Part shown: in pieces, positions 39,009-48,493 of the stretch | How positions within the stretch are numbered: the stretch's first letter is position 1 | Layout: each line of letters opens with the position of its first letter | From: Xanthomonas phaseoli pv. phaseoli | GTDB lineage: Bacteria > Pseudomonadota > Gammaproteobacteria > Xanthomonadales > Xanthomonadaceae | Assembly: GCA_022749655.1 (NCBI GenBank) | Contig: CP094243.1 | Span: 3,844,001 to 3,908,000 of the forward strand | Direction of reading: 5' to 3' | DNA length: 64,000 bases | Notes under the pieces: model-generated | Told to the model about the DNA's origin: nothing | The model's input: the letters and a program-made list of their open reading frames with translations, nothing else | The model's database searches: none | Translations under genes and position numbers: made by a program

Positions 39009-39252
39009 GCCCGACTCCAGGAATGGCGGGGCGGCCTATTATTGTGCAATGCAGCAGAGCAGGAAAGCGCGAGCCCACGGCCGGTTCAGCCCCAGCGCCC
39101 ACTCCATCACAGTTACAGCGCATCCGACGCGACAGGGACGCTGTGTCCTATCTGCATCGCTCGAATCTGCTCGAGTCCGCCACCATCGCTGCTGGGCACC
39201 GCGATCGGCGCGGCGTCGCGCCTGGCGCGTGATCAATTTCGACTGGCTGCTG

Positions 39253-40346
39253 ATGTCCAAATCCACTCAATCCCCCTTGTTCTCGCCGGTGCGCCTGGGC
39301 GCACTGGATCTTGCCAACCGCGTGATCATGGCCCCGCTGACGCGCAACCGCGCCGGCGCCGGCCAGGTGCCCTCGCCGCTCGCCGCCGAGTATTACGGCC
39401 AGCGCGCCACCGCCGGCCTGATCGTGGCCGAAGGCACCCAGATCAGTCCGCTGGGCCAGGGCTACCTCGATACGCCCGGCATCTACACCAAGGAACAAAT
39501 CGAGGGCTGGCGCGCCGTGACCGATGAAGTGCATCGCCGCGGTGGCAAGATCGTGCTGCAGCTGTGGCACGTCGGCCGTGTCTCGCACACCAGTGTGCTG
39601 CCGCCGGGCGAAGTGCCGGTTGCGCCCAGCGCCATTCGCGCCGAAGGCAAGACCTTCACCAAGAACGGATTCGAGGACGTGTCCGAGCCGCGCGCGCTGG
39701 CACTGGAAGAAATCCCCGGCTTGATCGAGGACTACCGCATCGCGGCGCGCAACGCGCTCGATGCCGGCTTCGACGGCGTGGAAGTGCATGCGGCCAACGG
39801 CTACCTGCTTGACCAGTTCCTGCGCGACAGCTCCAACCAGCGCACCGACGCCTACGGTGGCGATATCGAAACCGCACCCGCCTGCTTGCCGAAGTGGTAC
39901 AGGCGATTGCCGATGAAATCGGCGCCGAACGCACCGGCGTGCGCTTGTCGCCGGTGACCCCGGTGTACGGCGCGCACGACTCCGACCCGCAGCCGCTGTT
40001 CGAACGTGCGGTCGAGCGCCTGAACCTGATCGGCGGGCTGGCCTTCGTGCACGTGATCGAAGGTGCCACCGGCGGTCCGCGCGACAACATCGCCTTGGAC
40101 TACGCCGCGCTGCGCGCCAAGTTCGACGGCGCCTGGATCGCCAACAACGGCTACGACCGCAGCATGTCCGAACACGCCATCAGCAGCGGCTACGCCGATG
40201 CGATCGCCTACGGACGCCCGTTCATCGCCAACCCGGACCTGGTGCGCCGGCTGCGCGAGAACGCGCCGCTGGCCGAGATCGATCAGGCAACGATGTACGG
40301 CGGCGGTGCCAAGGGCTACACCGATTACCCCGCATTGCCGGAGTGA
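39253..40346 (+). pseudogene. Old yellow enzyme family alkene reductase, frameshifted
   Basis: An FMN-dependent NADH:flavin oxidoreductase/N-ethylmaleimide-reductase-type enzyme of about 364 residues. The first frame carries FSPVRLGALDLANRVIMAPLTRNRA, the LWHVGRVSH motif and GFDGVEVHAANGYLLDQFLRDSSNQRTDAYGG. At 39869-39871 one A is missing; four A give ENRTRLLAEVVQAIADEIG, and the rest (GVRLSPVTPVYG to YADAIAYGRPFIANPDL) continues to 40346. It reduces activated C=C bonds in electrophiles. Divergent from the MFS gene. Confidence 0.88.
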
Positions 40347-40946
40347 TCGCCTGATCAGCACCTGACCACGCGACCGCACCTGCCAACTGGCATGGTGCGG
40401 TCGCCTGGGTAACGCCGATGCGCTGCGTGCCGGCTGGTGGCCGATAAGCAACTGCCGGTCTTGCAGGTGCGCCGCTGCCTATGCGGCCCGACAGCCAGGG
40501 TTTGGTGGTGGAAATGCCGCCACCTCATCCCGGGATGCACCGTCACGACCAGGTCGATTGCTGGACGGCTGCCGCGAACTCAGCGGCGCGCCGCCGATCC
40601 GCTTCGTCGCCGGGATGGGTTTGAATGCGACCTGCGGCAATCCGGGTGACAAGGTGGATGTACTCGACGAAATCGGCATTGCCGGCGCGCGTGCCGGGGC
40701 TGGCGCGGAAGGTGATCTCAGCAGCGTGCGCGGCGGCATGTTGTCGCGCATGCGACAGAGCTGCATGGTGGCAGCGGTGTATCCGCGCGACTAGCCCAAC
40801 CGGCTTTCAGCGCCCATCCGCAAGTGCAACACCCAGTCGAGTGGCATAGCGCACCGCAAGCGTTTCAGTGCGCGATGTCGCTCTAGCTGGTATTGCGTCA
40901 GCGCACGCACGCGCGCTCCTAGATAAGCTAGCTGGTGCTTCGCGCA
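40347..40946. other. Gap of 600 bases with a hairpin after the reductase gene
   Basis: A long hairpin at 40370-40404 (GCGACCGCACC with GGTGCGGTCGC) follows the reductase gene but has no T-run. Downstream, a 78-residue frame from TTG 40558 and overlapping minus-strand frames exist, but none has a ribosome site or recognisable product. It might be decayed coding DNA. Confidence 0.5.
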
Positions 40947-41282
40947 TTAGGCCTTGCGCAGGAAACAGGTCTTCAACACCAGGCCCTTGATCTTTTCCGA
41001 GTTGCCCTCGATGTGCTCGGCATCGTCTTCGACCAGGCGAATATTGCGGATCACCGTGCCCTGCTTGAGCGGAATCGAAGAGCCCTTGACCTTGAGATCC
41101 TTGATCACGGTGACCGTGTCGCCGGCCTGCAGCACGTTGCCGTTGCTGTCGCGCACCACCGTCGTGTCTGCCGCGGCTTCGCCCGCGCTCCATTCGAAGC
41201 CGCAGTCGGCGCAGATCGACATCGCGCCATCGGCATAGGTGTTGTCCAGTCCGCATTGCGGACAGGCGGGGACGGTAGGCAT
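40947..41282 (-). CDS. yjdM: PhnA/YjdM family zinc-ribbon protein
   Basis: A 111-residue protein. An N-terminal zinc ribbon (CPQC at residues 7-10 and CADC about residue 24) is followed by the SH3-like PhnA domain: VVRDSNGNVLQAGDTVTVIKDLKVKGSS, TVIRNIRLVEDDAEHIEGNSEKIKGLVLKTCFLRKA. Despite the historic name it is not a phosphonoacetate hydrolase in this form; its role is unknown. Divergent from the CDF transporter. Confidence 0.93.
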   Translation of the reverse strand: MPTVPACPQCGLDNTYADGAMSICADCGFEWSAGEAAADTTVVRDSNGNVLQAGDTVTVIKDLKVKGSSIPLKQGTVIRNIRLVEDDAEHIEGNSEKIKGLVLKTCFLRKA

Positions 41283-41396
41283 GCAATTCCTTGATCGAAG
41301 CGGGCGTGGATTGTAGCCGCCCGGGTGCGCGATCACGCACCCGGCACGGCGATGGCGCGATAGTGCAGCGCTTGTCGAATACCCCGTAGGTCGCGC

Positions 41397-42443
41397 GTGT
41401 CCCATCAGCCAGTGTCCCCTTCCCCGCGCACAACCCCGCCCTCCCCTCGCCCCGAACAGGGCGACGCAGGCCGCGACAACGGCCCAGGCAAGACCAAGGG
41501 GTCGCACGTGGTGGTGTACGTGGCACTGGCGGGCAATCTGGCCATTGCCGTGGCCAAGTTCATCGCCGCCGGCATCTCCGGCAGCTCGGCCATGCTCAGC
41601 GAAGGCGTGCATTCGCTGGTGGACACCGTCAACGAAGTGCTGCTGTTGTATGGCTTGCGCCGCGCCGCACAGCCGCCCACCCCGACCCATCCGTTCGGTT
41701 ATGGGCGCGAGCTGTATTTCTGGAGTTTCATCGTCGCCCTGCTGGTCTTTGCGATGGGTGCAGGCGTGTCGCTGTACGAAGGCATCGTGCATTTACGCAA
41801 CCCCGAGCCGGCCAGGAGCCATCTGATTGCCTACTGCGTGCTCGGCGTATCGATCGTGTTCGAAGGCATTTCGTGGGTGGTGGCGGTACGCGAATTTCGC
41901 TCCAAGAAAGGCCGCATGGGCTATTTCCAGGCATTTCGCCAGAGCAAGGACCCCACCACCTTCACCGTATTGCTGGAAGACAGCGCCGCATTGATCGGCC
42001 TGCTGATGGCGCTGCTCGGCCTGGCCGGTGCGCAATTGTTCGACATGCCCGAACTCGACGGCATTGCTTCGATCGGCATCGCCGGGGTACTGGCATTTAC
42101 CGCGTTCCTGCTGGCGCGCGAAACCAAGGGCCTGCTGATCGGCGAGCCGGCGCATGCGCATGTCACCGACTCGCTGCTGCGCATCGCCGCCAGCGATCCG
42201 GACGTGCGTGCGGCCAACGGCGTGCTCACCATGCAGATGGGCCCCAACCAGGTGGTGGCCGCGTTGAGCGCCGAGTTCGAAGACAGTCGCACCACACCGC
42301 AGATCGAGGCCTGCGTCGGACGGATCGAAGCCGCTGCCAAGCAGCAACATCCCGAACTCACCGCCCTGTTCATCAAGCCGCAGACCCCGGAAACCTGGCG
42401 TGCACGGCGTGCGCAGATCGAGAGCGGCGCAGAGCCGGACTAA
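41397..42443 (+). CDS. Cation diffusion facilitator family transporter
   Basis: A 348-residue inner-membrane CDF protein. After a 35-residue Pro-rich N-terminus come six membrane segments with GSSAMLSEGVHSLVDTVNEVLLLYG (metal site in helix 2) and TVLLEDSAALIGLLMALLG (helix 5). A C-terminal cytoplasmic domain of about 90 residues follows. CDF proteins export Zn, Fe, Mn or Co by proton exchange; here the first-site residues are less classical (EGVHSLVD), as in the SLC30A9-like group. The GTG at 41397 is the first start in frame. Confidence 0.9.
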   Translation: MSHQPVSPSPRTTPPSPRPEQGDAGRDNGPGKTKGSHVVVYVALAGNLAIAVAKFIAAGISGSSAMLSEGVHSLVDTVNEVLLLYGLRRAAQPPTPTHPFGYGRELYFWSFIVALLVFAMGAGVSLYEGIVHLRNPEPARSHLIAYCVLGVSIVFEGISWVVAVREFRSKKGRMGYFQAFRQSKDPTTFTVLLEDSAALIGLLMALLGLAGAQLFDMPELDGIASIGIAGVLAFTAFLLARETKGLLIGEPAHAHVTDSLLRIAASDPDVRAANGVLTMQMGPNQVVAALSAEFEDSRTTPQIEACVGRIEAAAKQQHPELTALFIKPQTPETWRARRAQIESGAEPD

Positions 42444-42777
42444 GGGGAGACCCGAAGCGTGCGGTATGCAGATGTCGGGATGGACATGCCTGTCGGTCGC
42501 TGCGGGGTTGCGCGTGTCGTTCTAACCAAGCGCCATTGCCGAACTCGCCGATCGCGCTGAGGACGGTCGGCCCGACCCACACCCCGCTTCAATCCGCTGA
42601 CGCAGCCGGCGTGAGCCTGGTCATGGCGTTGTGCCGCCAAGCTGATCCCCGCCTCAACCGCAAACCCGGCTGCGGTTGCATGATCCGGTGCGATTGCCTA
42701 CGGTGTGCGTGCGGCATCTCTTCGCATCGTGAATCAGCCGATGCATTCCCCTCGATCACCCGTCATGGAGGTTTCCA
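42444..42777. other. Gap before slyD
   Basis: 334 bases without a supported gene, repeat or terminator. It should contain the slyD promoter. Confidence 0.5.
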
Positions 42778-43251
42778 ATGGAAATCAGCCAAGGTCGCGT
42801 TGCGACCATTCACTACACCCTTTCCGACGACAACGGCCAAGTGCTGGACCGCTCCACGCCCGACACCCCGCTGAGTTATCTGCATGGCGCCGGCAACATC
42901 GTGCCCGGCCTGGAGCAGGCACTGGAAGGCAAGCAGCTGGGCGATACGCTCACCGCCGACGTCGTGCCCGAACAAGGCTATGGCCCGCGTCATGCGCAGC
43001 TCATCCAGCAGGTGCCCCGCGATGCGTTTCCGACCGATGTGGAGGTGGTCCCCGGCGTGCAGTTCGAAGCGCGCACGCAGCAGGGCCCGGTCCTGGTCAC
43101 AGTGACCGAGGTTGGCCCTGACCAGGTCACCGTGGACGGCAACCACCCACTGGCTGGGCAAACGTTGCACTTTGCGGTCGAGGTGGTGGCAGTGCGCGAG
43201 GCCACCACGCAGGAATTGAACGACGGTCACGTGGCCGAGCTGGCAGCCTGA
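42778..43251 (+). CDS. slyD: FKBP-type peptidyl-prolyl isomerase, SlyD family
   Basis: A 157-residue protein with the split FKBP domain (IHYTLSDDNGQVLDRS, PLSYLHGAGNIVPGLEQALEGKQLGD) and an insert-in-flap chaperone domain (about residues 65-125, EQGYGPRHAQLIQQVPRDAF). It ends AELAA without the His-rich metal-binding tail of E. coli SlyD. A cytosolic folding catalyst and holdase. A perfect GGAGG ribosome site precedes ATG 42778. Confidence 0.93.
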   Translation: MEISQGRVATIHYTLSDDNGQVLDRSTPDTPLSYLHGAGNIVPGLEQALEGKQLGDTLTADVVPEQGYGPRHAQLIQQVPRDAFPTDVEVVPGVQFEARTQQGPVLVTVTEVGPDQVTVDGNHPLAGQTLHFAVEVVAVREATTQELNDGHVAELAA

Positions 43252-43405
43252 CCGGAGCGCGCGCCGCACCCGCGTGGCTGCGGCGCGGCCAGTGCCCGAC
43301 ACAACGCCTGTGTTCGGCCACTGGCATCACCGACGCTGCCGGTCTCGACGGCAGGCGCGGCAGGCGTAGTAAAGTGTGCGCGGCCCGCTCTCCAGGCCTG
43401 TCTGC

Positions 43406-44779
43406 ATGAAACTCGGCATCGACTTCGGTACCAGCAACTCCGCCGCGGCGGCAATCGTCGATGGGCAGGTGGTGCCGGTGCGCTTCGGCGAGGCCTTGCA
43501 GTTCCGCACCACCGTGTATTTTCCCGAGACCATGCGCGACCCCGACGATTTCAGCCTGACGCCGGCGCTGGAGTACGAGGTGGAGCGGCTCATCGACTCG
43601 GGCCGCCGCGATGCATTGGCCGCCGGCCGCACTCCCAACAACGACAGCCTGCGCCGCGACGCGATCCGCATCGTGCGGCGGCAGTGGATGGAAGAGCAGG
43701 TACGCGAGCCACGCAGTTCCGCTGCCCTGCTGCAGAACGCCGTTTACGGCGATGAAGCGCTGGATGCGTATTTTCTCGAAGGCGAAGGCAGCCTGGTGCA
43801 GAGCCCCAAGTCGATGCTGGGCTACAACCTGCATCCGCGCGCGCGCCAGACCATTACCGGCATCGCGACCCATGTGCTGGAACACATCCGGCTGACTGCC
43901 TCGCGCCAGTTCGACCTCAACATCCGTCATGCCACCCTGGGCCGGCCGGTGCAATTCCGCAGTTCGATCGGCGAGGCCGGCAATGCGCAGGCGCTGGAGA
44001 TCCTGCAGACCGCCGCGATCGCCGCCGGTTTCGACAATGTGGACTTTCTCGAAGAACCTGCAGCGGCCGCGATGCATTACCACGTCAGCCACGACAGCCG
44101 CCACGACACCGTGGTGGTGGATATCGGCGGCGGCACCACCGACATTGCCCATGCCAGCGTCGGTGGCAGCGCTGCGCCGCAGGTACACCGTGCCTGGGGA
44201 ATTGCGCGTGGCGGTACCGATATCGACCTGGCGCTGAGCCTGGCGGCCTACATGCCACTGTTCGGCCGCGGCATCACCCGCGTGCCCACCCACCATTACG
44301 TGGAGGCGGCGATGGTGCAGGACATGACGCGACAGCGCGAATTTCGCCTGCACAAGTACCAGGACGTGCCCGCCCCCTTCGACAAGCGCCTGCAGGCCCT
44401 GCAGGACACCGGCAACACTGCGCGCCTGTATCGCGGCGTGGAAGCCTGCAAGATCGCGCTCAGCGAGGCGGATCGGCACCAGGCCGCGCTCGACTTCATC
44501 GAGCGCGGCCTGGGCGTGGACGTGCAGGCCGAGGCATTGGTTGCGTCCGCTTCCAGCTATCTCGGCGAATTGGCGAGCCTGCTGGCACAGGTGCGCGCCG
44601 ACATGGCCGCCGCACCGACGACGGTGTTCCTAACCGGCGGCATGTCGCGGGCGGGCTACATCCGCGAGACCGTGGCCGCCGCGTTCCCCGAATCGCGCCT
44701 TGTGCATGGCGATCCGTCATTCGGTGTGGTCCAGGGCTTGGCCTGGGCCGCCGCACAGGCCCACTCGTCGGGCGATTAA
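43406..44779 (+). CDS. Hsp70 family protein, YegD-like
   Basis: A 457-residue actin-fold ATPase of the YegD group, which has the Hsp70 nucleotide-binding domain but no canonical substrate-binding domain. Phosphate-1 motif LGIDFGTSNSAAA is at residues 3-15, phosphate-2 VVVDIGGGTTDIAHA about residue 236, and the adenosine motif TVFLTGGMSRAGYI about residue 405. The role is unknown; a chaperone-like function is inferred. Chosen start 43406 opens directly into the first strand. Confidence 0.9.
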   Translation: MKLGIDFGTSNSAAAAIVDGQVVPVRFGEALQFRTTVYFPETMRDPDDFSLTPALEYEVERLIDSGRRDALAAGRTPNNDSLRRDAIRIVRRQWMEEQVREPRSSAALLQNAVYGDEALDAYFLEGEGSLVQSPKSMLGYNLHPRARQTITGIATHVLEHIRLTASRQFDLNIRHATLGRPVQFRSSIGEAGNAQALEILQTAAIAAGFDNVDFLEEPAAAAMHYHVSHDSRHDTVVVDIGGGTTDIAHASVGGSAAPQVHRAWGIARGGTDIDLALSLAAYMPLFGRGITRVPTHHYVEAAMVQDMTRQREFRLHKYQDVPAPFDKRLQALQDTGNTARLYRGVEACKIALSEADRHQAALDFIERGLGVDVQAEALVASASSYLGELASLLAQVRADMAAAPTTVFLTGGMSRAGYIRETVAAAFPESRLVHGDPSFGVVQGLAWAAAQAHSSGD

Positions 44780-44968
44780 CACGCGCTGCCACCTCATCCC
44801 TTAGAATATGCGGTTGCTGCTCGACGCCCAGCCGTCTTGCCTGCAATGGCACGCACACCGTGCCACCGCAATGGCGCACCGAACGCCGTCGCACTCTCGA
44901 CACCGCTTCCGCGCGCGCCACCCTAGCCGCACGCGGTGTCACCGCACTTCCCCGCTACAGGAGGCCAC

Positions 44969-45154
44969 ATGGCACGTCCCGCGACCAAGCAGAAATCCCA
45001 GCCCAGCATCGCTCGCAGCGAAGGCAAGTCGCAGCCGCTCAGTCGTGAGCGCATCGCTGCGGACATCGCCGCGTTCCGCAAGACCGGCGGCCGGATCGAA
45101 GTGCTCACCACCAACTTCGGCCCGGCGCGCAATGACGGCGACAAAACCGCCTGA
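44969..45154 (+). CDS. Small basic protein of unknown function
   Basis: A 61-residue protein with a Lys/Ser-rich N-terminus and the helix SRERIAADIAAFRKTGGRIEVL. Its perfect AGGAGG ribosome site 6 bases before ATG 44969 and a terminator hairpin shortly downstream support it as a real gene. No known family. The basic tail could bind nucleic acid, which is speculation. Confidence 0.75.
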   Translation: MARPATKQKSQPSIARSEGKSQPLSRERIAADIAAFRKTGGRIEVLTTNFGPARNDGDKTA

Positions 45155-45583
45155 CGCAGCCAACACCGCTGCAGGTTGCAGTGCATGGTGCCGCGAAGTT
45201 GGATTGTTGTATCGACATGCCACCGCAAGGTGGCATGTCTGTTTCTGGGGTACGTCGCTGTCATGCAGACGCATCACGCAGGAACGTAACTCCATGCGAG
45301 GTCGTGTCGCTTGTGGCGACGACCTGCGCAATGACTTCGCACAGGCTGCCGATGCGCGGCAACCGAACGCTGTGGGGCGTTGGCGCCTTGCGCCGCATCC
45401 GCGCAAACACCCCAGGCGTGTACCTGCCGACTCCACCTGCATGCGCATGTGGGCATGCACGCATTGAACGCGTGCAATCTGCGGCACGTCTACGTGCGCA
45501 GACGCGCATGCATTCACGCTGCACACCGACAGCGCAGAGTTGGCCCGCTACAATGAATGCCCCTTTCTATCCTGCACGCTGAG
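45155..45583. other. Gap before the MscS-like gene
   Basis: About 430 bases. Apart from the terminator at 45214-45246, nothing is recognisable; reading frames are Arg/Cys/His-rich noise. Confidence 0.5.
45214..45246 (+). terminator. Terminator with GCAA loop
   Basis: An 11-bp stem GACATGCCACC (45214-45224) with GGTGGCATGTC (45229-45239), GCAA tetraloop, then TGTTTCT. It ends the transcript of the small basic protein gene. Confidence 0.75.
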
Positions 45584-46177
45584 ATGTCTGCCGCCGATGC
45601 GTTGCCCGCCATGATCCGCAGCCTGTTGCCCCATTGGAATCCCGAATGGCTGGCGATTGCGGTGCCGACGGTCAAGATCGTGCTGATTCTGGCAGTTGCC
45701 GCGCTGGTCCGCCTGCTGCTCCGGCAATTGCTGCGGCGGCTGTGCACGCGTTACAGCGTGCCGGCCGAAATGATGATCGGTATCCGCCGCGTCGGCAGTT
45801 TCGTCATTTCGGTCAGTGCCTTGCTGATGGTGCTGCGGGTCGTCGGCGTCTCGGGTGGCACCTTGTGGACCGCATTCACCGGGTTCGCAGCCGTCGGCGC
45901 AGTGGCCTTCTTCGCTGCATGGAGCGTGCTGTCCAATATTTTCTGCACGTTCCTGATCATCACCACGCGGCCATTTCGCCTGCACGATCACATCGAGGTA
46001 CTCGAAGGCGGCGACAAGCCCGGCTTGAAGGGACGTGTGATCGATATCAACGTGATCTACACCACGCTGGAAGAAACCGGCGAGCGTACCGGTAGCGTAC
46101 TGCAAGTCCCCAACAGCCTGTTTTTCCAGCGTACGACGCGTCGCTGGCGCGAGACCGGCAGCTTCAACGCCAACTAG
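45584..46177 (+). CDS. Small-conductance mechanosensitive channel (MscS family)
   Basis: A 197-residue short MscS protein. Two N-terminal membrane segments (about residues 20-40, 55-80) lead to the pore helix TAFTGFAAVGAVAFFAAWSVLSNIFCTFLIITTRPFRLHDHIEV, followed by the beta domain (GRVIDINVIYTTLEE, VPNSLFFQR). It ends right after the beta domain and lacks most of the C-terminal cage. It would release solutes during osmotic downshock. Start 45584 precedes the first helix. Confidence 0.88.
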   Translation: MSAADALPAMIRSLLPHWNPEWLAIAVPTVKIVLILAVAALVRLLLRQLLRRLCTRYSVPAEMMIGIRRVGSFVISVSALLMVLRVVGVSGGTLWTAFTGFAAVGAVAFFAAWSVLSNIFCTFLIITTRPFRLHDHIEVLEGGDKPGLKGRVIDINVIYTTLEETGERTGSVLQVPNSLFFQRTTRRWRETGSFNAN

Positions 46178-46376
46178 GCGCAAGGCGAAGGCGCGTGACG
46201 GTGGCGAGCTCGCCAGTGGCAGAACGCAAACACGGCAGCGTCGGCAAGCGGCACCCTTCGGCGACCACGGCAGGCTCCACCGCAGCGTTGGCTTGCGATA
46301 GCGGCGCCGGATGCCGTGAGCGCGGTCGCGACTGCATCGCGGGCATGGCCCATCAACCTCAGCGCAGCTGGCTGTC

Positions 46377-46643
46377 TCAACGCAGCTGACTGTCCTTGCT
46401 GCCGCGACGGTTGTAGCCGCTTTGCGTGGCCTGCTCCTGGTCGTGCGCCTCTTGGCAATTCACGCACAAATGCACGCCGGGCACTGCCTTGCGACGCGCC
46501 TCGGGAATCGGTGCGTCGCACTCTTCGCAGTGCGTCAGACTCGGCCCTTGATGCAGCTGACTCCGTGCGCGCTTGATCGCATCGTCGACAGTGGCATCGA
46601 TCTGGTCCTGTACCGCTCCATCACCCGCCCATCCGGTCGCCAT
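46377..46643 (-). CDS. DksA/TraR family zinc-finger protein
   Basis: An 88-residue protein of the short YbiI type. A C4 zinc finger is formed by Cys39, Cys42, Cys60 and Cys63 (HCEECDAPIPEARRKAVPGVHLCVNCQ), with a preceding helix. Short DksA/TraR homologues can bind the RNA polymerase secondary channel. The coiled coil is too short to be full DksA, so regulatory strength is uncertain. Confidence 0.92.
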   Translation of the reverse strand: MATGWAGDGAVQDQIDATVDDAIKRARSQLHQGPSLTHCEECDAPIPEARRKAVPGVHLCVNCQEAHDQEQATQSGYNRRGSKDSQLR

Positions 46644-46814
46644 GGTCGCTCACCTCGCTGGTCTGGACACACATATGGTCATTCGCGCAGGCAAATCCAA
46701 GCCGCACGTGCACAGTACGCTCAAGCTGGTTGAACTAGCATCAAATCACCGCCACCGGCCGCACGCGCGGCAGTGAGCAGGCACTCCGCCACCCGCATCC
46801 ACGAAGGAACAGCA

Positions 46815-47069
46815 ATGGAACAGCCCGTCCACCCGTTTTCCGAACTCTTCGCCCAGCTTGGCCTGCCGGCCGACGAAGCCAGCATTCGCAGCTTCATTGC
46901 CGAGCATTCCCCGCTGCCGGGCGATATGCGCCTGGAAGAAGCGCCGTTCTGGACGCCTGCCCAATCCCAACTATTGCGTGAAGAACGCCTCGACGATGCC
47001 GACTGGATCGTGACCATCGATCAACTCAACATCGCCCTGCATACCACTGCCGACGATACCGGCGTTTAA
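46815..47069 (+). CDS. DUF2789 family protein
   Basis: An 84-residue cytosolic protein with the family pattern HPFSELFAQLGLPADEASIRSFIAEHSPL near the start and FWTPAQSQLLREERLDDADWIVTIDQLNIAL. All-helical; function unknown. Ends at a bidirectional terminator shared with the opposite DUF1328 gene. Confidence 0.9.
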   Translation: MEQPVHPFSELFAQLGLPADEASIRSFIAEHSPLPGDMRLEEAPFWTPAQSQLLREERLDDADWIVTIDQLNIALHTTADDTGV

Positions 47070-47138
47070 GGCAGACGTGCGCTCGCGCACCACGCTTGAG
47101 GTCGCCTGCAGCCGACATGCTTGCCAGCGCTTCGGTAA

Positions 47139-47165
47139 AAAAGAGCGGCCATTGGCCGCTCTTTT
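47139..47165. terminator. Bidirectional terminator
   Basis: Symmetrical stem AAAAGAGCGGCC (47139-47150) with GGCCGCTCTTTT (47154-47165) and a 3-base loop, so both strands get a U-tract. It serves the converging DUF2789 (+) and DUF1328 (-) genes. Confidence 0.9.
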
Positions 47166-47220
47166 GCTTCACAGGCAGGACAGCGGGCCGCAACGCGCGT
47201 GCCCGGCTGTGCAATCTGCG

Positions 47221-47394
47221 TCAGGACACTTTCTTGGCAATCGTCATGCCCAGCACGAACAGCACGATGGCGATGATGATGCCCGCCCAGAACAGGAACT
47301 TGGCGATCCCCATCGCCGCGCCGGCCATGCCGCCGAAGCCCAGCGCACCGGCGATCAAGCCGATGATTGCGAAAATGATGGCCCACTTGATCAT
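47221..47394 (-). CDS. DUF1328 (YtjA-type) small membrane protein
   Basis: A 57-residue protein almost entirely of two membrane helices ([20 protein letters not shown] and [18 protein letters not shown]), ending IAKKVS, a textbook DUF1328 protein. ATG 47394 has a GAGGAGA ribosome site. Members are small inner-membrane proteins often induced by stress; the role is unknown. Confidence 0.9.
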   Translation of the reverse strand: MIKWAIIFAIIGLIAGALGFGGMAGAAMGIAKFLFWAGIIIAIVLFVLGMTIAKKVS

Positions 47395-47801
47395 GATGTT
47401 GTCTCCTCATCGGCACCGTGCCGTTGTTCGATCGTGTGCTTGCGGCGCAGCGCCACAAGACATGCATTGCACGCTACCTATTCGAATGTGCCGCACTCGT
47501 GAATACGCCTGACACACGCTGCAATACATGCGGTGCATTCAGAGAACAGGCACCGCTTCCACGCAGGCGGGCGCGCTCGTGGAGACATCATCACAGCAGC
47601 GCGCGGGGCCGTCCGTACACGACCGAACACCACATCCGCATCGCATCGTGCAAAGCGCACTGAGCGCAACAGATGCACGCGCCTGCCACATCGACTCTCA
47701 GCGCGCATGCGCGCCCGGTGCGTAGTCACGCACCTGCACGCGTGGATTGGTCAGTAGCCGACACATCGGCGATCATGCGTGCTTGCCCGCGACAGATCGC
47801 C
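47395..47801. other. Gap of about 400 bases
   Basis: No gene or repeat is supported between the DUF1328 gene and the peptidase gene. The frames on both strands are Arg/His-rich and lack ribosome sites. It holds two divergent promoters. Confidence 0.5.
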
Positions 47802-48302
47802 ATGGACACTCTTCGCTACCTCACCGGCTACCCGCCCGCCGTCCTGGATCAGGTGCGTGAGCTGATCGCGCAGGACAAGCTCGCCACCGTGCTGGCGCGG
47901 CGTTACCCGGACCGGCACGCAATCCGCACCGATCGCCATCTCTACGAGTACGTCAAGGCGATGAAGGAGCGCTACATGCGCTCATCGCCGACCCTGCACA
48001 AGGCGATGTACGACAATCATCTGCATGTGGTCAAACACGCCCTGGGCACGCATACGGCGGTCTCCCGCGTGCACGGCGGCCGCCTGAAGGCCAGTCGCGA
48101 GATCCGCATCGCATCGGTGTTTCGCGACGCGCCGGAACCGTTCTTGCAGATGATCGTGGCACACGAACTGGCGCACCTGAAGGAGGCCGATCACAACAAG
48201 GCCTTTTACCAGCTCTGCAACCACATGACCCCGGACTATCACCAGCTGGAATTCGATTTGCGCCTGTATCTGACGCAATTGGCCCTGTCTGCCGATCGCT
48301 GA
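47802..48302 (+). CDS. YgjP-type M48-family metallopeptidase
   Basis: A 166-residue protein like E. coli YgjP in size. The zinc motif HELAH is at residues 121-125 with a downstream His in DHNKAFYQLCNHM as third ligand. Probably a small cytosolic zinc protease; the substrate is unknown. The frame is open upstream, but the ATG at 47802 gives the length usual for the family. Confidence 0.88.
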   Translation: MDTLRYLTGYPPAVLDQVRELIAQDKLATVLARRYPDRHAIRTDRHLYEYVKAMKERYMRSSPTLHKAMYDNHLHVVKHALGTHTAVSRVHGGRLKASREIRIASVFRDAPEPFLQMIVAHELAHLKEADHNKAFYQLCNHMTPDYHQLEFDLRLYLTQLALSADR

Positions 48303-48303
48303 G

Positions 48304-48485
48304 CATGCAGGACGTGCAACCCGGCGTGGCTGACCGAACCGCTGCGCTCACCGACAGGCGGGCGCGCACGCCGCCGCTACCCTGGATCGCCAGTCCCACT
48401 CGTACACTCTCGTACACTGCAGTTCCGAGCGCGCCGCCAACCTGCGCCTGACGACCGCTCGCTACGGGGCGTTGGCCACTTTAGG
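48304..48485 (+). repeat. Dispersed intergenic repeat, copy 1
   Basis: Shares with 59276-59412 an ordered series of blocks: CTGCGC..CAGGCGGGCGCG, GTACAC.GC.GTTCC, CGCC.ACCTG.CTGACG.CCGCTCGCT, and a final GTTGGCC.CT.TAGG. It fills the space between the peptidase and oxygenase genes. Probably a non-autonomous intergenic element. Confidence 0.65.
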
Positions 48486-48493
48486 ATGCGCGC

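Noticed and set aside
40558..40794. A 78-codon frame from a TTG start after the reductase gene
   Set aside because: No ribosome site, alternative start and no recognisable product; may be decayed coding DNA but cannot be supported.
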